64,000 nt of DNA from Eutypella sp. D-1 (taxonomy: Eukaryota; Ascomycota; Sordariomycetes; Xylariales; Diatrypaceae), in contig JAJTTP010000007.1 in assembly GCA_023313575.1 (NCBI GenBank), positions 186,001 to 250,000 of the forward strand. Reading direction: 5' to 3'. The position numbers were made by a program, and so were the translations under genes. This document shows, in pieces, positions 1 to 12,779 of this stretch. Numbering within the stretch: the first letter of the stretch is position 1; each line of letters opens with the position of its first letter. The notes under the pieces are model-generated. The model saw nothing but the letters and a program-made list of their open reading frames with translations, was not told the origin of the DNA and did not search any database.

Positions 1-299
1 AAAGCAGAACACCGGAATGTGTGTGCGCGTGTGCATGCACGTTGTCCCGTGCTCTCGGGCAACGAGGACAGAGATGGCGATGTCTTCTGCCATCCGTCTG
101 GTTTTTTTTCTCCGTGGTGATGCGATTACAGTGAATGTGGTACCGGCGTTGTTTTTGGCGCCATCAAGTTAGGGAAAAAGCATACTAAAGTATTTCCCTG
201 CAGTTCCAGTCCAGTCCAGTCCAGTTCCAGCCCCCCTTTCCCTTGCCCTGTCCAAAGTTCGATATTGGTGAAGGAGACAACAAACAACAAAAAAAGATA

Positions 300-3200
300 T
301 CAGAAAAATACCTTGTCACCCGTCCGCTCACGGAGCTTGCTCTTGCCCTTGCTGAACAGCTTCATCCCCGATTTAATACCCTTGTTGCCAAACGCCCCCG
401 CGGTATGGAGTAACTCTTTGCCCTTCGCTCCGACTTGGTGGTGCCCGGAATTGAATCCGCTTGTCGTCGATCCTGACGGTCCTAGCAGGTTGCCTGACAT
501 TGTCCTTTGAAGCCCCATCGTGGGATTAGGGGTGCTAGCATTGAGATACTGCTGATAATATGGCTGCTGGGTCGATGGCTGCGAACCAGACTGTGTTGCG
601 CCTCCTTTGATATCCTGCTGAGCGTCGCCGGCCGAAGTCCCATCCGCACCCTCCAGCTGGGCTTGCATATGCATGAGCCAGTTTGATAGCCCCGAGTCCA
701 TGCGGAAGAACTGGTCTCGAGTTTCATCAAACTTCTGCGTCCTTTGGTCGGCAGACGGCAGACTCAGGATTTCTTTGAACGGCATGATTTTCGGCTGTTG
801 ACCCAAGGGGGTCGCCGACGCCCCTAAACTCACCATTGCCGTATCAGCAGGTGAGCCCTCAGCCGGCGGACTTGGGGATCTTGATAGTGCTGGATGATCC
901 GTTGAAGAAGGCGGTAGCATGGGATGCGAAGATGAATCGACAAGGACCTTTTCTTCCGTCAAGCTTCGGCGTCTATCACCAACTGCCGCGCCACCCGAAT
1001 GCTCATCCGCCACAAGAGAGATCGGGGATGGGTGATCTGAGCTAGGCGAATTGATAAGATCGAGAGGTATCGGAAGCTCCGCAGAAGGTCTGCTTGCGCC
1101 TTCAGGTTGCGAGGTAGGTCCGCCAGCAGTGTTACCGGACTGCGCCGAGATATTTTCGGCGGGCGATCCAGCAAGTTGTCTGTTGTGCAATTCTAACTCT
1201 AGCGGGGACACCTTGCTGGTTGGCTGCGTTTCTGCTGCGGTCGCAGGGTCTGGCTCCGGAGACTGCTCCCACGAGAAGCGTTTTTTGAGCTTGGCAGGTT
1301 CCGGTTCAGGCGTTCTCTTGGAACTTAGAGGTGCAACTTCTGGAAGAGGATTATGTTGGGTTGGAGCGCCCGCAATATTTCCGGGCGCCTCGTTCTGTTG
1401 CGCAGTGGACATCGATTCGTTCCTAATCGCCCGGCCGGTTTCTTGCAGCGTCTTCTCCTCCGCGAGCGATAAATAATCGTCGTAAACACCAGATAGGTAT
1501 CGGCTCTCCCGTAGGACGTCGTCTTGATCCGCGCTAGTAGTTGCTGCAGCCTCTCCAGAATTTTCCGGGCTCATTGGATTAGGACTTAAGGACCGCATGA
1601 TTTCCTCGCGCAACTTGTCGCTCTCTTTAAGAGGTGATGCGGTACCGACTGTGCTCATGGTTGACTGTCGTTCTGCGCTGTCTGGTGCAGACTCAGACGG
1701 AGCTGTGCTTAATCGATAAGAATTAATTGGTGCGGCAGCAGGAAAACCGGTTGTTATTGTTGGTGCTACAGTGTTTGATTGGTTGCCCGGCGACGCTTGT
1801 GGTACACCCCTCGATGATGAATCTGTGGCAATTGACTTGACCGGCGATTTTGACTCGCTGTTCCTCGACGCATCCGACAGATGTCGAGGGCCGTCGGTTT
1901 TGAGTGGGGGCAAAGAATGCGGAGTGGGATGGTAGCCGGGTCCTGCGGAAAGAGCTTTTGAAGCTACATCATCGTCATGGTGTCCGAAAGCTCCGAATTC
2001 CTTGGGGCTAGGATCCCGAGAAACCGGGCCCTCGGCTTCTGACTCAGTATTGTTATTGGGTGATGGAAGATGCTTCACTTTTGTGGTAGGCTCAATATCG
2101 TCGGGCACCGGAGCATTGACATCAGTAGCGGAGATACGCCGGTTGTCTCTTGAACTTTCCATCGGAGTTACCTGTTCAGAGCCCAGGACGCTCGTTTCCG
2201 TAACCCAGCCTCCTGGTAGCTGTGGCCGTGAAGATGGCGCTTGTTTGCTAGGTATTTCGTTGTTACCAGAAGCTCCTTCTTGTGTCATAGCGCCTGGCGG
2301 GGGCATTATGATATTGGGGTTGGGCTCTAGTTTGGGACCATCCAAAACACTCGATCGCTGCCCCGCAGACTGTACAGCCGTCTTAGGCGCCGTCTGGTTT
2401 TCTGAGACTGACTGAAGGGTAGAGCCTAGCCCGGCGCTGCTATACTTCCCGGAGTTTGAGAAGAAATCATCACCAAATCCAGAGATCCGGGACACATCCG
2501 GCAGTTTAGGACTGATAGACAGACGCCGCGACTCCGTTTCTTCGTTCGACTCGGACAGACCGCGCCCCAATAAACCAGCACCGCCACCATTGATCCTTCC
2601 TCCTTCTACTTCGACGTCAGCCAACATTCTATCCATACCATATTCACTTTTCCTCTCTGCCACGGGGGCCAAAGTCGGTTTAGGGCTGCGGGGAGTACCG
2701 TCGTCCCTGTCGAGACTGGTTCTCCGCCTTTGCTCCAGCGAGGATCGGGAAGACGCACCATCATTACGGCCGGTACTCTCCATGCTGGGGCGCCCAGATT
2801 CCATGGATTGGCGCTGCTTTTCCTGTTCTTCGCCCACCCTTCGATACATGTCTGCTGGCCGGGCAAAAGATGGGGGCCTTGCCACAGCATCAGGGACCCC
2901 GGCGGTCTGCGCAGGAGAGCCTGACCTCTGGTCGGGCCCCAGGCGATTGCTCGAAACAGAGTCAGGGCGGGAGCTGGTTCTAGGTGGTGGAGCAGTCGCG
3001 GTATCGGGACCTTCTTGTTGGCCGATGCTACTCATACTGCTTTTTCGGGGCGGGAAGCGGGAAGCAAGCTGGCCGGCGCCGATTGGCAATGTCGATGTAC
3101 GGTTTTGCGGGGCAGGTGAAGCGGCAGAAACGCTCATGTTCCGGGGGCCAGCTACGGTTGGGGGCGCATTCCCCGGGTTCTGGGCTGGTTGGGCGAATGG

Positions 3201-3639
3201 ACGTGACGACGAGGGTCCGAATGTAGCTGCGTGAGTGGCTTGTAGTTGTCCGAGCTGGCCTGGCTGACGCCCGCCTGTCGGTCTCGCAGGAGGCGGCGGC
3301 TCGTATGGCTCGTCATCATCTTCGTCGTAGCTGTCGTTTCCCCAATCGTCGCCGTCATAATTCTGTGTTTTGGCTTCTACCCATTTTCTCGTCTTAGTCC
3401 TGTTGACGTTGGCTTTGTAGGTTGAGGGACTCGGAGTGCCGGATCTTTACGTATGGGAATATAAATATTAGTACTCGTCACATTACCCCGATCACCCATC
3501 ACCCATCACCTATCATCCATCACTCATTGTAGTACCATCTTTACTTCGTTACTTGTAGGATAATATTAAGCGGCAAGACTTACACCGGGGTGAAAGGGCT
3601 GTTTGTTCGGACGATATTGTTATATGAACCTTGTTCCAT
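300..3639 (-). CDS. Large intrinsically disordered Ser/Pro-rich protein, two exons
   Basis: Coding exons are 3639-3584 and 3444-300, giving 1066 residues. The intron (3583-3445) has a GTAAGT donor, a TACTAAT branch site and an AAG acceptor. The open frame would allow an internal ATG at 3137, but the same frame runs on upstream through a conserved-looking segment (residues about 27-50: a TRKWVEA motif, then NYDGDDWG and an Asp/Glu run), so I chose the ATG at 3639. Most of the chain is Ser, Pro, Glu, Ala and Thr with no globular domain. Near the C-terminus there is a compact predicted helical segment (PFKEILSLPSADQRTQKFDE, then MDSGLSNWLMHMQAQLE) and a basic Gly/Lys tail (KGKELLHTAGAFGNKGIKSG, then a KLFSKGKSKLR stretch). 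Such ends on a disordered chain suggest a scaffold for cytoskeleton or vesicle proteins, which is inference. I do not recognise a named yeast orthologue. Confidence 0.85.
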
Positions 3640-6600
3640 GGCGGCGCTAGAAGATGAGAATTATATGTTTTCTACTACAACATTCCCATAAGGACTAGGT
3701 TAGGAGAGAAGAGGTAATAAGGCGTGAGCATATAAAGGCCTCAATGTTATCGCTACGTCAAGTATCGGTGTCGAACACTGCGGTGTTACTGTCGATCATA
3801 GATTTTTTTATATTTTAGTATTTCACTTGTTTCGGTACGCCGGTATGATGGTCGGGGCAGTCGAGATTCGATTCGTATGTCAAGGAGAGATCGCGCTCAA
3901 GTAAATCGTAGGCGGAGACGTTGGCCAGGAAAAAAAAACACTCAAAGATAAATTCCCAAAAATATAATAGATGGATATAGATAAATGCTAAGATATGCTT
4001 TAATGAACACACTTAAGAGAGCGCAAGTATTGTAAGTAAGGGAAACGGGGCTAAGAGGTCGGGCGGCAAGGTGGATCCGAAAATAATCGACGAAGGAGCA
4101 AGAGGAGGAGGAAGTACGGGGTACGAGGAGAGAGAGAGAGAAAGAAGAAAAAAAGGAGCGGAGGAGAGGCAGAGGCAGAGAGGACACCTGCACCTTTAGG
4201 ATCAATAACTGTGGATTATCGTGTTCTGTAGATTCATGGAGAACGTTACTCGAAATAAGAGACAAGACTCATGGACGTGATGTGATTTAGGTATGTACAG
4301 GTAAGGAAGTAGGTCAGTACAAGTTGTAAAAGCAGCCAACAAGATTTTGCAGAGGTTGTTGGTTGGCTGGGCTCCAGCTGGTTTGGATGGTGTAGACGAC
4401 TTAAAGTTGAGTAGAATGAATGCCTAAGTAGACTTGTAGTTACCAAAGTATGTATGTGGTAAATTATCGTGTGAGGGAGGATGTGAATTGCTGGTTGGTA
4501 TTGGACACAGGGCCGGACAGGGCCGGGACAGGGCAGCAGTTTGCGGTCTGCCTTACATAGGTATTTCCAGCGTACATATGGGTAGGTACTCTAGCTCCCT
4601 TGCTCCTAGTTAGGTAGGTGGAAGGTGGATATTGAGCTAGTAGTGTAGTAGTAGTAGTAGGGTATCGGGTGGTCAGGTCAACGCTTCTGAATTAGTAGTG
4701 AATGACGAGTTTGTAGGCGAGTGAGTGTGTGTGATTGGGAATGCGCCCAATGTCGCCCCGTGCCCCGTGCCCCAACACATCTGGCACATTAAGCGCAAGT
4801 TGACGTCGTCGAGAAACTGCCTGACTGCCCAATTGGAACGTTGGAACCGCCTGATACCCACCTAACTACATACCATACATACGTAAATACCACCAGTTGA
4901 CGATATAAGGGGCAAAGTGCGAACCCTTCCCGCTGCGGATTCACTCCTTGGCAGTATTTAGCAGCGGGTGGCAATGTGCTAATACGATACCTTCCACCTT
5001 CCCTTCAATTCAAGGGCTATGTTGAGAGCATTGCTGGCTGGCTGGCTGGCTTTGTAGATTTTTGTTTCTTAAAAAATAAATAAGAAAAGAATTTTTTTTA
5101 TAAAAAAAACCCTACTTGCTCATGGAGATTGGATCTTTTCATCCACAGATCTCTGCTACTTTCAGGGTCAAGGTAAAGCCATCAATCATATATCGAGATG
5201 CTCGCTGATTCGTTCTGTATTGGATGTCAACTAAATAGATAGTGTGTTAACTTCCAATAGTTATATGCAACGATAAGTCAGTATACTGACACCATAGGAA
5301 GAAATAGGAAATCATACGCACACAAGCCCACGTGCGCGCTCTTGGCCACAACACTAGTATACCATCAAACCATCCAGGCCAATATGGATACCAATTGACC
5401 CGTTGACGTACTTGATGTATATAAATAGAAAGCGACCTACCCGTATATCGGAACTGGCTCCGAGCTGACACCTACTTACTTACCTAGGTAGGGAGCCATG
5501 GCAATATCGGTTCCATGTTTTAGGAAATGTTCAAATGGAGTATCGATATAGCCGTCACTCGTTTGGTCCCAATATCAATATCCATCTCGGAGGGAGGGAT
5601 TCATACGTAACACATTACCTACTTGTGCACAGGCATTATTGCTCGACCTGACTGAATTCACAAATCGAATTATGTATACATAAAAATATCATTTTTATAC
5701 AATATAAGGCTTTGTGCAGGTGTTCCGTGATTTTGGGTATGGAATCACATTGAAAATCCGGCATCACGGGGATCACGGGATGACGGGATTATGAATTGGA
5801 TTTCGTAGCCAGTCCGGCAATCCATCCGTCCACTTCTTACGAAGCTGCAGCGCCACACTCCACTAATTAGGTAACTTCCAACTTTGACTGTTCCAAGGTT
5901 CAATGTTACCTACAAAGTTGGTAGTCTGGTAGTCTGGTGGTAGTGAAAAAGGCTTTGACCAGGTGTCTTTTAAGAGGTTCTAATGTCTTCGCTTATTCAA
6001 CCTACCGTGGTGGAAGTGACTTAATGTGTACTTATGTAGTGTATGGCAGGTGGTTTAAATCTATAAATTCAAGACAGTTGGGGGTAAGTAACACATTGAA
6101 ACTTTTCCTTTCAGGGTTAAAATGTACGGACCCAAGGACAACTAATCTCCGTTTCATCTTTTGGAAACCCTGCAACTGCAACCCGCTTGCCCGCAACTTG
6201 CGACTACCCATTTGTTATCCATTATCCATCTTTATCCATCCACCTACCATCTATCATCATCTCGACATTTCGACATCTCAACATTCTATTCCCAATCAAC
6301 CAACCAACTTTCACTTCTCTCAAGTTCTCCTTCACATATACCCCTACGATTCACTTTCGCGACAACGCCAAACCATCTACACTTCCCTCTCTTCGCACTC
6401 ACTACGAACGAAATCAAGGTTAAGAATATAGAACTTAGATTAATTAAATTACCCACTAAACGACGAAACAAATCCCACCAATCCTCCGAACATCCAACAT
6501 CGTCGATACCCCGGCATCTCCCACCGACTGCCCCGGATTTCAGCAGCAGTACGAAATATCGAGTGAACATCGAGTGTCTGCTTAGTTAATTTAATACTCG

Positions 6601-6725
6601 ACGAGAGTCATTCCCTCTTCAAATCGCGCTGGTCGCAATCGAAGTTACTACGCGCCCCCGACTTTTCTTCCTAGCGGACTCAAACACCGCCGCCGCCGTC
6701 GCTACCACAACCAAAATTCGCCACG
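3640..6725. other. Divergent intergenic region, no gene seen
   Basis: This 3.1 kb spacer separates the starts of the disordered-protein gene (minus) and SED5 (plus), so it must hold both promoters. The stretch 3800-5000 is AT-rich with GA-rich (4120-4180), GTA and GGCT (5031-5051) simple repeats. The last 600 bases before SED5 (about 6150-6720) are pyrimidine-rich on the plus strand, typical of a fungal 5' leader. Open frames there are pyrimidine-run artefacts. No tRNA or transposon was recognised. Confidence 0.6.
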
Positions 6726-8308
6726 ATGGCTGTCACATCGATACAGGACCGGACCTCCGAGTTCCGCTCCGTCCTCACACAAGTACAGAAACGACAGGTC
6801 GCCTCCAAAGTCGGCGCTCAGAGACGCTCCCTCCTATCAGATTCCGAGAAGTCCGCTGCCAATGGCGACGCGCAACAACCCCGGAGATCCGAGTTCGCGA
6901 GAAGGGCTGCCGAGATAGGTGAATAGCCCTGGCTGTGCCGCTCCGCTCCGCGCCGCGCCTTTCGCATATCAAATCTCCTTTTTAAGGAGTGAGGGAGAAC
7001 AGAAGATGCTGATGAGCTTTATTTTTCTAGGCCGCGGGATTGCCGCGACAATGGCCAAACTCGAGAAATTAGCCGTGCTCGCGAAACGGAAAACCCTGTT
7101 CGACGATAAGCCTACCGAGATAAATCAGTTAACCTTCGTTATCAAGCAAGGTACGGCCACATTATCGCTGTCGCAACGAGATGCCTCTCCATTCTCTATA
7201 TGTAGACACGTTGCGCTAACAGCTCACTCTCCCAGACTTATCGTCATTAAATCAGCAGATTTCCGGTCTCCAGTCTCTTTCGCGCCAGCAACACCCGAAA
7301 GGAGTCGACCAGGTCGGAGAGCACAATAAGGCAGGTTCACTATGCAACGAACGGTCCAAATAGACAAACCAGCTAACATCCAGCAAAGAATGTGGTCCTG
7401 ATGCTGCAAGGAAAGCTCAGTGATGTCGGCGCGAACTTCAAGGATGTATTGGAGGTCCGAACAAAGAATATCCAGCAGTCAAGATCGCGGACGGAGGAAT
7501 TTATCTCGTCTGTGTCGCAACACGCGCAGCCCCCGTTACAACAATCCGCCTCGCCGCTATACGGCACTCCGAATCGCGGGACGCCCTCGCCCGGCGCCGA
7601 CCTGCTCTCGCTGAACCCCGTCGGAGACCAGCAGATGCTGATGATGGAGGAGGCCCAACCACAGAACGCGTATATCCAGCAGCGCGGGGAGGCGATCGAG
7701 GCGATAGAGAAGACGATAGGGGAGCTGGGAAGCATATTTGGCCAGCTCGCCCAGATGGTCTCAGAACAGAGCGAGTATGTCAATACCTGCGATGCCGTCC
7801 ATGTCCCGGCCTCGAGAACTAGCCCCGGTCGTCCTTAGGTCGAAGCGTGGCGCGCGTGTGCTTGTGTCGCAGGAGAAAAGGTGCTGACTTGAATTCCGCA
7901 GGATGATCCAACGCATCGACGCCAACACGGAGGATGTCGTGGACAACGTCTCGGGCGCGCAGAGAGAACTCCTCAAATACTGGTCGAGAGTGAGCAGCAA
8001 CCGGTGGCTGATCGCAAAGGTAAGAGCAGTCCCGTCTCGCACGCCTCTGCGATAACAACGCTTGCTACGCAGAAGGGGGCCTTACGGCGCACACCTGCCG
8101 TATTCCGAAAACGAAAGAAATCACGGACTGACACATGTGATGCAGATGTTCGGCGTACTAATGATATTCTTCCTGTGAGTCCCGCCTAATCTCTTACCCC
8201 CCCCCCCCCCGGGGTCCCCTCTCACCATCTCATCTTCAACCACTCCCCCCTGCCCGAAAACGCAGTACTAATCTTAAAAACAGGCTCTGGGTCCTCATCG
8301 CTGGATAA
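6726..8308 (+). CDS. sed5: Golgi Qa-SNARE syntaxin 5 (Sed5)
   Basis: Seven exons: 6726-6918, 7031-7150, 7236-7330, 7389-7774, 7902-8019, 8146-8174 and 8284-8308, giving 321 residues (yeast Sed5 has 340). Syntaxin 5 is the target SNARE for ER-to-Golgi and intra-Golgi fusion. The N-terminus has the family's DRTSEFRSV peptide (residues 8-16), which in yeast binds the SM protein Sly1. A three-helix region follows, including VLEVRTKN. The SNARE motif starts near residue 233 and carries the zero-layer Gln at about position 263 (VSEQSEMIQRID). The C-terminal anchor (WLIAKMFGVLMIFFLLWVLIAG) ends right at the stop, as expected for a tail-anchored protein. Exons 6 and 7 carry only 29 and 25 coding bases. 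Intron 3 appears to use a GC donor (see findings). The ATG sits in a good context (cacgATGgc). Identification is secure from the SNARE motif, Sly1 peptide and anchor. Confidence 0.95.
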
Positions 8309-8614
8309 GAAAGGGTCGCGTTGGCGCACTGCTGGGCTTACATTGTGCATTATGCCTCCCGATGTGTGCTTCTACATTTGTTTTTTTTTTTTTTCTTTCC
8401 TGCATGTATAAATAAACTTCGCCATACCCCACCAGGTCAAGCCCTCGTCAGGGGGTCACACCGGAGTTAGGGGGTGTTGTCGAGTTCGATCAAGGTGGTC
8501 AGGAAAGGTCGGGGTGGCCTACGAGAGCCTGGGCCGGGGCTTTGTTTCTTTGTGCAGCTTCGCCATCCACCACCTACCAACAACCACCAAAGCATTGGGT
8601 GTAGAACTTCTTGT

Positions 8615-8639
8615 GTTCTGTTCTGTTCTGTTCTGTTCT
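8615..8639. repeat. (GTTCT)5 microsatellite
   Basis: Five copies of a five-base unit lie in the 3' flank of SED5. Lies outside coding sequence. Confidence 0.9.
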
Positions 8640-8686
8640 TGTGTTTTTTTTTTCTCGATAATAACTCGCACCGGTGCCGTGTCTCC

Positions 8687-8714
8687 CTTCACCTTTACCT
8701 TCACCTTCACCTTC
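8687..8714. repeat. (CACCTT)n imperfect microsatellite
   Basis: About four copies of a six-base pyrimidine-rich unit, one with a single change (CACCTT to TACCTT-like). It lies in the same 200-base repeat-rich patch as the GTTCT and CTACC arrays. Confidence 0.85.
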
Positions 8715-8760
8715 TGCCCTTGCCCCCTTACCCCCTTTTTTTCACCTTCCGGGCCTCAAC

Positions 8761-8785
8761 CTACCCTACCCTACCCTACCCTACC
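8761..8785. repeat. (CTACC)5 microsatellite
   Basis: Five exact copies of CTACC, read in another register as CCCTA. It resembles the fungal telomere unit (CCCTAA) with one A missing, but the period is five, not six, so it is best treated as a plain microsatellite. Confidence 0.9.
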
Positions 8786-10928
8786 CCACCCCTTTTTTAT
8801 TATAATTATAACGGCATATGTATGTATGTAAAAGTAAAGTATGTATGTATGGTATGCTGGGCACCCAAACATAGAAACATGAATGAACCGACATCAAGAC
8901 AAAAAGAGAAGAAGAGAAAGAAACAGAAACGCTTTTTCATCCATGTATGTATGTATGTATGCGTGTATATATGGATAGGCGGTAGATCTTGCGTCCCTCT
9001 CTTCCCGCTACCTATCCACCCCAATTCTAGGTAGGTATCTCTACACGTCGGCGAATATGCTGGGTGTAGCGGAGTTGAGGCCTGGTGTATGATATGATGA
9101 TACATACATATATGATACTGTAAAAGCGTATCTACCATCCACGTGCCTGCCTGTCTACCTACCTACTCGTCCATGTAAAACGCCTCCCTGGCGCAACCGC
9201 TTGATCATCGGGTTTCGGGGGTTTTATATAGTATGTATATAGCTAGACGGCATATCTAGGATGTGTGTTCAGCCAGTATAGTATCAATCCCAACTTGGCT
9301 TGATGGCCAGTAGCACTCGTGATGTCGACTCTTCTCGGCTCGATCCAACTTGGTTCGCCAGACCGGTCGGTTTGCCAGTGCGTGCGGATCAAGCGAAGGC
9401 CGTAGACGCCAGCAGCGGTCGCTCGGTCAGGGGATTCCGTCTCGTCTCATCTCGTCCAAGTTCGTCCCGTGACGGTTTGGCCTTTGTCGTGCCTATGCCT
9501 ATGTCAGATATCAGATTGTCAATACCTAGCCACCTAAGTAGGCAAGATCCATATGCCCTGTGAAATTGGCAGGGCAATCATTGACTAAACTCTAAAACAA
9601 CAAGTAGGTAAAAAAATCATTAAATTTTGTGTACTGACGTAGATATACGGTCGCGGTGGAAAGAAAATCTATGTATCTCGGGCGAGCTTTAGACCGAAAG
9701 AATCATTCCCAATTAGTAAAAGGCCCCACTAGGTGGGGGGTGTTATGCCGCCTCGCCGATAATTCCTCCGGGCGTTTTTGCCGTATTTGCTTGTTCGGTG
9801 GCCCCTCCGTTTCCGCGCTCCCTCTCTCCCCTCCCCCCACCACCCACTAGATAAATGGCCAGAGTGGGATGTGATGCGCTCGCTGTCTCTTATCTACGAT
9901 TACCCTGGAACCTTGAATGGGTGCATAGGTATGATACAGTATATATGATATGATGCCGACCCCCATCTCTCTCCTCGCTAGGTGTATATACAGTCATAAC
10001 TTACCCGTTCGGGACAGCGAAAGGGACTAGCGTATACCAGACTCTCTGGGTTTGTAGGCAAACACAGGTTCGTAAGTCAGTTCGGTAAGTCCTCTAGGTA
10101 CTGCTAATGCAAGTGCCCTGGTTGGGTCCGGCATAAAGCTGGATGAGAAAAGAAAAATAAGACAAAAAAAAGACAAAATCCCTGCTGCAGCCACTGCCGC
10201 CCTATGACGCCGTCCAAGGACCGACTCCCGGGCGACAGGACGAGATCAGGCGGGTAGATCTTTCTTCGCCGTCGCACGGGTTGTCCGTTTCGGTCAAGTG
10301 GTGTCTATGTTCGTTCCCGGTTTACGATGGGTGTGATTTCAAAACGTGCATGTCCGTCTCTTTCCTACTACATAGTCACGCTATACTCTATACTCGCATG
10401 TCGACAATGCGATTCTCCCCAAGGTACGCAAGTGTGTGGGGGGGCGCGTCTCGGGTTTGATATTCCGTTTATGTAGGTAGACCACGGCTGTTCCTTGGAC
10501 TTTACCTACTTTATCCGGGGGAAGAAGGCCGAACCCTTGACTAACGAGTTTCGGTCTTCACACCTGTACACTATACCTACCATTAGTAGTACACTAAGGT
10601 GGAGGGGCATCGAAATATTAGAGGCTTTTGCCCCTCCTCCCCTCACTGACGTTACCGCGTGCTACTGTAACCCTTGAGAACCCCCCCCCCCTGTCCGTTT
10701 GCTCTCTAGAATAACGTGAGTAGGTTGATGTCGCCGTACATAAATAGTGTCGTTACGCCGCCCCTGCTTCTGTTGTCGTATCGTAGTCGTGTTTTCTTCC
10801 TTGACGTCTTCCGGTCTACTTCACGATTATCTACTTCTCTACGAACGCCACTTGTCTACCCGAATTGCGGACAATTTCGAACACAGTATCCCGCTCAGAA
10901 TCGACTCGTCTCGAGACCATCCTTCACA

Positions 10929-12195
10929 ATGCCGCCCACATCGTTCAAGCTGAACAACGGCCTAGAGATTCCGGCCCTTGGTCTGGGTATGTAGTGACAG
11001 TCTTTGAATTTGCAGTCGCCCCCCCCCCCCCCAAGTCTCTCTCCTATTTGCCCCTCAATGACGAAATTTCGGGCTTTTACCCCGCCATCCGTTGACGCAG
11101 ATATGCCAAGACGTAGAATAGCGGCCCAAACTTAAAATGATGCCTGCAGCGGCGTTGTACGAGAATTGCAATTGGAAAATGGCTTGCTAACAACGGTCCA
11201 CACTCTGTAGGAACGTGGCAATCGGCGCCAGGCGAGGTCGCAGCAGCAGTGACAGCGGCCATCAAGCACGGCTACAAGCTGATCGACACGGCGTACTGCT
11301 ATGGTAATGAGGATGAGGTTGGTCAGGGCCTAAAGGCGGCCTTCGACGCGGGCTATGCGAAGCGCGAAGACGTCTTCGTCGTTACCAAGCTGTGGAACAC
11401 CTACAGCTCGCGGGTGGAGCTTGGGCTGGACAAGTCGCTCAAGGCCTTGGGCCTCGACTACGTCGACCTGTTCCTCGTGCACTGGCCCGTGGGCATGAAC
11501 CCCAACGGCAATGACGACCGCTTCCCCAAGCTTCCCAATGGCGAGCGCGACATCGTCTGGGAGCACGACCACGTCGCCACGTGGAACGACATGGCGAGGC
11601 TACCCGCCACCGGCAAAGTCAAGGGTGTTGGAGTCAGCAACTATAGCGTCCCCTACCTCAAGAAGCTGCTCGAGAAGTCCGACGTTGTCCCTGCCGTTAA
11701 CCAAATCGAAAATCACCCCGCCCTACGCCAGCAGGAGGTCGTCGATCTCTGCAAGGAGAAGGGAATTCACATCATGGCCTACAGCCCTTTGGGCAGCACA
11801 GGCGGCCCGCTATTCAAGGCAGAGCCTGTTATCAAGGTTGCCGAGAAGAAGGGCGTCAGCCCCAGCACCGTTCTCCTAAGCTACCATGGTATGTTTTCTC
11901 TCCCGAGCGCCCTCCAATTTTTCTTCCAGCGAAAGGGATGATACTAACGATGGTCGACCTATCAGTGGCGAGAGGCTCCACTGTGCTGGCCAAATCCGTC
12001 AACGAAGAGCGCATTAAGGCGAACAGGGAAATTGTCGACTTGGACACTGATGACCTCAAGATCCTGAACGACTACTCAGAAGGTCTCGAGAAGGAGGGTA
12101 AGGTGCAGCGATACGTGTACCCGCCCTTCGGGATTAACTTTGGTTTCCCTGATAAGTTGACGGGACGTTCGGTGCCCAATGGGTACGAGGGTTAG
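10929..12195 (+). CDS. Aldo/keto reductase (glycerol dehydrogenase / aldehyde reductase type)
   Basis: Exons 10929-10986, 11211-11888 and 11966-12195 give 321 residues, the usual length for the family. Both introns have GTATGT donors, and the second has an ACTAAC branch site. The enzyme should be a cytosolic NADPH-dependent (beta/alpha)8-barrel that reduces aldehydes or aldoses to alcohols. The catalytic tetrad is intact at Asp45, Tyr50, Lys79 and His110, in the blocks LIDTAYCYGNE, VVTKLWN and FLVHWPVG. The coenzyme-binding region reads STVLAKSVNEERIKAN. The C-terminal FGINFGFPDK stretch is typical of fungal members related to Gcy1-type glycerol dehydrogenases and L-glyceraldehyde reductases. 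D-xylose reductase is a possible alternative, but the sequence around the coenzyme loop (AKSVNEERIKAN rather than a PKSN-type motif) does not favour it. The family call is firm and the substrate is not known. Confidence 0.93.
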
Positions 12196-12779
12196 GGTAA
12201 CTTGGTTCTGGTGGTGATTGGACGCGCAGGTGAACGATAGAAGGCCCATAGATCGCCGAGAAACGTTGAGTCAGAACCTTAGAAGGCGTTTCATCTGCTT
12301 TTTCGGGTCAGGTGAGGCATAGCAGAACGTGCATAACCGTTAATAGACCCAGCTTTCAGCAACCAGAAGGCTTCTAGAGGAATACTATTGGGCGTTTCTT
12401 TGTACTATTGGAATCCTACGGTTCAGCTCTCTTCTGAATCGAGGCAAGGGGTGCACCACCCGCTGCAGTATGCTGCTGTTAGGCAGACGTGCATGCGAAC
12501 TACACTGGTTGTCCAATCAGCACAACATAAAGGGTAGCAGTCCCGGAGTCACAAAGGGTAACGAACCCGCACTGCCCCAAAGTCCTGCATGATGACCCGC
12601 CGCTTAATCGCAATGACGGCATCGGTCCTCCCGTATTTGGAGGCCGCCGGCGAACATATGTCAGGCTGTCTCCCATTGCTGCCTCTGAGGGAATTATCAT
12701 CTTCCAAGAGGCAAATCTGGGAACCATCAATGAATTAGACAATCCATTCTGCCTTTGACCCCAAGTCAATTGAGTCAAA
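12196..12779. other. Short intergenic region
   Basis: This 0.6 kb stretch holds the 3' end of the aldo/keto reductase transcript and the promoter of the NACHT gene. A minus-strand open frame covers part of it, but its protein has no recognisable features. I see no other element. Confidence 0.5.

Larger units (their letters stand above)
8309..10928. other. Intergenic region rich in simple repeats, no gene seen
   Basis: This 2.6 kb region follows SED5 and precedes the aldo/keto reductase. The first kilobase holds runs of T and C and several short tandem repeats (listed separately), which create spurious open frames on both strands. The part from 9300 to 10900 is more complex but shows no frame with recognisable protein similarity or splice-linked exons. 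The final 200 bases are pyrimidine-rich and are probably the promoter and 5' leader of the reductase gene. Confidence 0.55.

Noticed and set aside
2590..3234. Plus-strand open frame of 214 codons opposite the disordered-protein gene
   Set aside because: It is the antisense shadow of a long Ser/Pro-rich coding exon with continuous coding sense on the minus strand.
5937..6589. Overlapping plus-strand open frames before SED5
   Set aside because: They are pyrimidine-rich leader sequence, with proteins of repeated His, Ser, Pro, Thr and Leu and no domain.
8761..8785. Possible interstitial telomere repeat
   Set aside because: The unit is five bases (CCCTA), not CCCTAA, and sits among other microsatellites.
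8474..9138. Open frames on both strands after SED5
   Set aside because: They run through microsatellites and T or C runs, and the predicted proteins are repeats.
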